Source of the DNA: a virus
Strand: one strand, 5' to 3'
IMG/VR virus record: IMGVR_UViG_3300010368_000085
Coordinates: 1-26,849 of that record
DNA length: 26,849 bases
Below, one piece after another: positions 23,897 through 26,849 of the stretch. Within the stretch, counting starts at the first letter, position 1. Each line of letters begins with the position of its first letter. A program made the translations under genes and the position numbers. A model generated the notes under the pieces. That model saw only the letters and a list, made by a program, of their open reading frames with translations. It was not told the origin of the DNA and did not search any database.

Positions 23897-24097
23897 TTAC
23901 AATTCGGATTTTTTGAATCCACATTTACCGAAGAACCATTTTGAAGGACAGAAGCCTGTCCACACACCAACATTTAACATAAATGTTACAAAAATTACTA
24001 TACCCCAAGATTGTGTGAAATATCCTATAAGAAGTACAAATGACATTAAAAGATACACCATACGTGTATCAGTAACACTATTTAATAATTTTTTCAT
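23897..24097 (-). CDS. Small two-TM protein resembling DUF2892/YgaP-like membrane domain
   Basis: A 66-aa protein with two TM helices (about 12-27 and 30-46), then the motif TGFCPSKWFFGKCGFKK (47-63). This matches the T-G-x-C-P-x-x-x-x-x-G ending of the DUF2892 membrane domain also found at the C-terminus of YgaP-type rhodaneses. C50 and C59 may be redox active or metal binding. It overlaps the holin stop by 4 nt and precedes the histidine kinase by 3 nt, so it belongs to the same unit. It may be an accessory sensor input for the kinase or a lysis helper. Both are inference. Confidence 0.65.
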   Translation of the reverse strand: MKKLLNSVTDTRMVYLLMSFVLLIGYFTQSWGIVIFVTFMLNVGVWTGFCPSKWFFGKCGFKKSEL

Positions 24098-24516
24098 GAT
24101 CTTTTGCCTTTATGTTTATCGATTTTGTCTAATATAATGTTTAATAACTCATTTTTGATAAAACCTGCCATAGAAGCGTTTTTAAGAGCAGACATTAATT
24201 GAAAAACTATAAATGGGGTAATAACTGTTTCACTTAACCAGCTAGTACCCTCAAAACCTTTTTCAATCATTAGAATTGCTGTAAGAATTATTTCCCATGT
24301 TGCTAATGATTTTAATACTTTTAGGGCTTTATAGGTTTTAAATCCTTCTCTTTTAATACCTGCTATTACACCAAAAAATCCATCTAATAGAAGTACAGCA
24401 GCAACCGCTAAATATTGTTCAGCATTGGCCATTGTTAATTCCATAAAATAGGAACAAATAAATCCTATTGATGCTGATCCAGCTATTGTTAGTTTCATGA
24501 ATGTAGGTTTGGTCAT
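24094..24516 (-). CDS. Holin (phage holin family 4 / toxin-secretion lysis holin type)
   Basis: A 140-aa protein with three or four TM helices (about 8-27, 34-54, 72-86, 97-112). It has the family-typical motif LLLDGFFGVIAGIKREGFKTYKALK (an Asp in TM2 followed by a basic cytoplasmic loop) and a charged Lys/Arg C-terminus. Holins of this family form the membrane lesion that releases the endolysin and sets lysis timing. It lies 87 nt after the amidase gene and overlaps the 66-aa gene by 4 nt, which physically links lysis to the histidine-kinase cassette. Family assignment is by pattern. Confidence 0.75.
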   Translation of the reverse strand: MTKPTFMKLTIAGSASIGFICSYFMELTMANAEQYLAVAAVLLLDGFFGVIAGIKREGFKTYKALKVLKSLATWEIILTAILMIEKGFEGTSWLSETVITPFIVFQLMSALKNASMAGFIKNELLNIILDKIDKHKGKRS

Positions 24517-24603
24517 CTTTAGTGTAGGGTTATAGGTTGTATAAAATTAATTCTAATACGAATCCATAATCTTTGTTTCTAAGATAATGATTTAAGTTTT
24601 TTA

Positions 24604-25494
24604 TTATAAACTAATAAGCATGTCCATCAATTCTGGTTGTGGGAACATATCTGTCTTGTCTTTTCTGGTGTTAGTATGAGTCCATAAACCTTTTATTCTA
24701 CCGTAGTAGGCATCCTCATTGAATTCAAAAGCATCTGCTCCTTTTTCTTTAATTAAAGCTGGTAAGCCTGCTCTTACATCGATGTTATCTCTATCTGCAA
24801 TATGTAAAATTAACTTTCGTAGAGATTCTATTTGAGTATCTGAGTATCTATGCCAGTCTGTATATCCTCTAAAAGGTTTATTTAATGTTACGATTTGTGA
24901 TTTTTCAGCGGTAGTACCTTGATAGGCTTTACCATTTACGAGGTATCCAAAATTACAAACTTCAATACCTACTGAGTTTTTATGCATTGTTTGGGAACCA
25001 TTTTTTCCTAAGTGGTAACCCCAGTTTCCAGCAGGGAATGCTTGAGCAACTATACCATCGTAGTCTGTGTTACCTCCATTAATTTTAGGGCCACCTATCA
25101 AAAACTCAGTTGCTATTGCACCTCTTGCATCTCCACCCCAACTATCTATGTCTTTATAAGGATTATTCCATCCTGCAGTGTGATGTAAAAATAACCACTC
25201 TGCTTTTATAGGGCCTTGTTTATATTCGTCTTTAGGTAGATAATGTCTGTTAATTACTAAACCGTTTTCAGTTGTATATGTTGCTTCGGATTTATCTGTA
25301 GTTGCTAATTCATCTAATCCCATTGCTAGCCATGTAGCAGGGCCTACAATACCATCAGCAGTTAAACCATTTTTTATTTGCCAGTTTTTAACTGCTGTTT
25401 CTGTACCTTTACCAAAGATGCCATCTGCACCTATTTTTAAAAATTCCTGAAGTTGGTTTACTTCAGACCCTCTTGATCCTACCTTTAATAACAT
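24604..25494 (-). CDS. Endolysin: peptidoglycan-binding domain plus N-acetylmuramoyl-L-alanine amidase
   Basis: A 296-aa protein. Residues 4-58 are a PG_binding_1 repeat (GSRGSEVNQLQEFL, GIFGKGTETAVKNWQ, DGIVGPATW). Residues about 95-285 are an Amidase_2/AmpD-like domain: zinc ligands H104 or H105 (FLHHTAGW), H273 (WTHTN) and D282 (KTDMFP), H161 (WGYHLGKNG) and E178 (SVGIEVCN). It cleaves the bond between N-acetylmuramate and L-alanine in the host wall. No signal peptide is seen, so it needs the holin for release. The ATG shares one base with the preceding small membrane gene (TAATG). Together with the holin it forms a classic lysis cassette. Confidence 0.93.
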   Translation of the reverse strand: MLLKVGSRGSEVNQLQEFLKIGADGIFGKGTETAVKNWQIKNGLTADGIVGPATWLAMGLDELATTDKSEATYTTENGLVINRHYLPKDEYKQGPIKAEWLFLHHTAGWNNPYKDIDSWGGDARGAIATEFLIGGPKINGGNTDYDGIVAQAFPAGNWGYHLGKNGSQTMHKNSVGIEVCNFGYLVNGKAYQGTTAEKSQIVTLNKPFRGYTDWHRYSDTQIESLRKLILHIADRDNIDVRAGLPALIKEKGADAFEFNEDAYYGRIKGLWTHTNTRKDKTDMFPQPELMDMLISL

Positions 25495-25751
25495 TATTCT
25501 TCAGTTTTATCTTGATCCTTTTTTCCTCCCCAAATCTTATCTACTGAAGCTAAACCTAAAGCACCAAATGCTAAAGCTGCTACTGCATTAATTAATACTG
25601 GGGATGGTGCAACATGCTCCTCTGTGAATTGGTTAAGAATTAATGTAGTACATAAACTCAACCCTGCTAAAATTCCTACAAATCGCTTAGATGATGGTGT
25701 ACCTTTCTCGTCTTTTAATAAACCAGAAAGCCAATCAATTATCTTTTTCAT
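25494..25751 (-). CDS. Small two-TM protein of the lysis cassette
   Basis: An 85-aa protein with an amphipathic N-terminal helix (MKKIIDWLSGLL), TM helices at about 25-41 and 51-70, and a charged tail (KKDQDKTEE). Its size and two-TM topology resemble a class II holin or pinholin-type partner. It is the first gene of the lysis unit, behind a late-promoter-like element 21 nt upstream of the ATG, and its TAA overlaps the amidase ATG by one base. With a separate holin-4-type gene present, it may be an antiholin or accessory holin. The exact role cannot be read from sequence. Confidence 0.7.
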   Translation of the reverse strand: MKKIIDWLSGLLKDEKGTPSSKRFVGILAGLSLCTTLILNQFTEEHVAPSPVLINAVAALAFGALGLASVDKIWGGKKDQDKTEE

Positions 25752-25772
25752 GATTAGTTGTTTTTGTGTTTA

Positions 25773-25782
25773 TTATAAATAG
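25773..25782 (-). promoter_or_regulatory. Putative late promoter element CTATTTATAA
   Basis: CTATTTATAA on the gene strand, 21 nt before the lysis cassette's first ATG and followed by TAAACACAAAAACAACTAATC. It is a variant of the conserved element, with longer spacing than the other four copies. It lies between the terminator of the upstream gene and the lysis genes, the expected place for a new start. Confidence 0.5.
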
Positions 25783-25810
25783 TAACATAACCACTTACCT
25801 CATTTTATTA

Positions 25811-25840
25811 TACAAAAAATGCGGACATTTGCCCGCATTT
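25811..25840 (-). terminator. Intrinsic terminator of the upstream 233-aa gene
   Basis: The sequence has a perfect 8-bp stem (AAATGCGG at 25817-25824 pairing with CCGCATTT at 25833-25840) and an 8-nt loop. Read on the minus strand, the stem is followed by a run of T (25814-25819), so it terminates leftward transcription from the 25886-26587 gene and insulates it from the lysis unit. On the plus strand no T-run of the same quality follows. Confidence 0.8.
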
Positions 25841-25885
25841 CTGTTGTTTATTTGGTTTTTTTTAACTATATAGATCTACCCGATC

Positions 25886-26587
25886 TTACACTAATATAAT
25901 CTCATCAACATCCATTAACCTCTCTGTATTTTTAACCTCTCGTATAAACGCCTTACGATTTTCCTTTGAAATTTGAGGTAAAATGTCAAGAACCTGCTTA
26001 GCGATTGTTTTATATTGCTTAGAGCAGGATCCAGCGTATCCGTGATTAGATGCAATCTCATACACCATCGATACAACTTCTGATCCTACCGCTTTATCAA
26101 CAAATTCATACAACTTTTTTTTCTTCTCTTGCAACGCAACAAACTTTTGCGTTTCTTCCCTTACAATACTATCCAAAGAGGTGCCCTCTCTTAAAAAGTC
26201 CTGCACAGCGGATGTATGTTGTTTATCGTCACTCTGAAACTTTGGATCATTAATTTGAACGAGTTGATACCATACAGTACTATTAGGATCCAACTCAACG
26301 TCAACATTACCATAACGCTTTTTGAAATAATCCTTCCACTCCTCTAAATCCGAGTTTGACCGAACAGCAACCATATTACCAAGTTGAGGAAAATTAATAC
26401 CATCCCTATACATATCCTCTTGCTCACCGTTAACGATTCGCGTAGTACTCTTTTTTTGAAACTTGTTAGGGAAGATAGTTTTCAACTTATCAAACGTTAA
26501 ATCATCTAAACGCACATTCTGTTTAGACTCATTCAATAGTATCTGTACCTCTTCTTTAATGATTTGTTTTAGTTGTGAACGTTTCAT
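25886..26587 (-). CDS. Unknown 233-aa protein with amphipathic KEE N-terminus
   Basis: I do not recognise the body of this protein. The N-terminus (MKRSQLKQIIKEEVQILLNE) is an amphipathic helix of a kind I associate with many short proteins of environmental T4-like phages. It contains I-K-E and L-N-E sites compatible with T4-type prohead protease cutting (L18-N19-E20 then S21). Later segments include WKDYFKKRYGNVDVELDP and a helical C-terminus with 'YEIASNHGYAGSCSKQYKTIAKQVLD'. It starts at ATG 26587, 23 nt after the preceding gene, and is closed by the terminator at 25811-25840. It could be a head-internal protein, but this is only suggested by the N-terminus. Confidence 0.7.
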   Translation of the reverse strand: MKRSQLKQIIKEEVQILLNESKQNVRLDDLTFDKLKTIFPNKFQKKSTTRIVNGEQEDMYRDGINFPQLGNMVAVRSNSDLEEWKDYFKKRYGNVDVELDPNSTVWYQLVQINDPKFQSDDKQHTSAVQDFLREGTSLDSIVREETQKFVALQEKKKKLYEFVDKAVGSEVVSMVYEIASNHGYAGSCSKQYKTIAKQVLDILPQISKENRKAFIREVKNTERLMDVDEIILV

Positions 26588-26610
26588 GTGTGTTATTTGG
26601 TATGTGTGTT

Positions 26611-26849
26611 TTAATAAGGTTTTGCACTATCATGATATTCAATTGCATATTCGTCCATCATTTCTTTAATTAATTCTAATAACTCTACTTTAGTAGAATC
26701 TGATTTAATTTCTTTGTTAAGAATTGCATCGATTTTCCTAGCACGTTCTCTGACAGCTGTCTCTGAATTAGAGTAATAATAATCTAATCCTTTATTAATC
26801 CCTTCTTTAAGAAGTCCAGCCTTGTTTATGTAGCCTTTAGAATCAGAAG
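26611..26849 (-). CDS. 3' part of an unknown gene entering from the right edge
   Basis: The last 78 codons of a minus-strand frame, ending at TAA 26611-26613; its start lies outside the window. The visible part is helical and charged: KAGLLKEGINKGLDYYYSNS, then RARKIDAILNKEIKSD, then VELLELIKEMMDEYAIEY. No domain can be assigned. The absence of stops, the same strand as all other genes and the sensible codon pattern support that it is real. Confidence 0.6.
   Translation of the reverse strand, partial: SDSKGYINKAGLLKEGINKGLDYYYSNSETAVRERARKIDAILNKEIKSDSTKVELLELIKEMMDEYAIEYHDSAKPY

Noticed and set aside
23613-24137. A 174-aa plus-strand frame
   Set aside because: It overlaps the kinase and the 66-aa gene, both of which show clear family motifs on the other strand.
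24517-24603. A possible hairpin (ATCTT...AAGAT) as terminator between amidase and holin genes
   Set aside because: Only a 5-bp AT-rich stem with no following T-run; not convincing as a terminator. The 87-bp gap shows no other clear signal.

Overview
This window is part of an AT-rich, T4-like contractile-tailed phage genome. The evidence is a baseplate wedge gp6 homologue, a gp25 homologue, a probable gp55-type late sigma factor and a large virion gene block. All 34 supported genes lie on the minus strand, so transcription runs from the right edge to the left. They are packed tightly: many stops and starts touch or overlap by 1, 4 or 8 nt, and no gap exceeds about 135 bp. No tRNA, CRISPR array, insertion sequence or integrase was seen. 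Clear Shine-Dalgarno sequences are missing before almost every gene and the leaders are A-rich. Together with the holin and amidase types this suggests a Bacteroidetes (probably aquatic Flavobacteriia) host. That host call is inference.

In transcription order, the right edge holds the 3' end of an unknown gene and a 233-aa unknown gene, closed by a clear intrinsic terminator. The lysis region follows: a small two-TM protein, a peptidoglycan-binding/amidase endolysin and a four-helix holin. Fused to it by overlaps is a small signalling cassette: a 66-aa membrane protein, a PAS histidine kinase with two TM helices, a stand-alone response regulator, and a coiled-coil protein with two TM helices. 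This is the most unusual part of the window.

The next block (about 21.6-19.0 kb) holds five small genes beginning MIK.... They include a Cys-nucleophile Ntn hydrolase (choloylglycine hydrolase/C45/NRDE type) and a Cys-rich protein. Four of the junctions use the identical 8-nt stop/start overlap ATGATTAA. Several N-termini look like the T4 capsid-targeting peptide that the prohead protease cuts after L/I-x-E, so these may be internal proteins packaged in the head and injected. Then come a phosphoribosyltransferase, a tail-fibre-like protein, several small unknown or membrane proteins, an HD-domain phosphohydrolase and the gp55-like sigma factor.

The left 14 kb is the tail/baseplate module: hub-like proteins with OB-fold and beta-needle features, an M15 peptidase fused to a structural domain, a 1025-aa coiled-coil protein, gp25, gp6, a gp8-position protein and a large Ig-domain protein that runs off the left edge.

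A conserved element, CTATTTAT(T/A)(T/A), lies 12-21 nt upstream of five genes that head probable late units (baseplate genes, tail fibre, Ntn-hydrolase block, lysis cassette). I propose it as this phage's late promoter, read by the gp55-like factor encoded in the same window.
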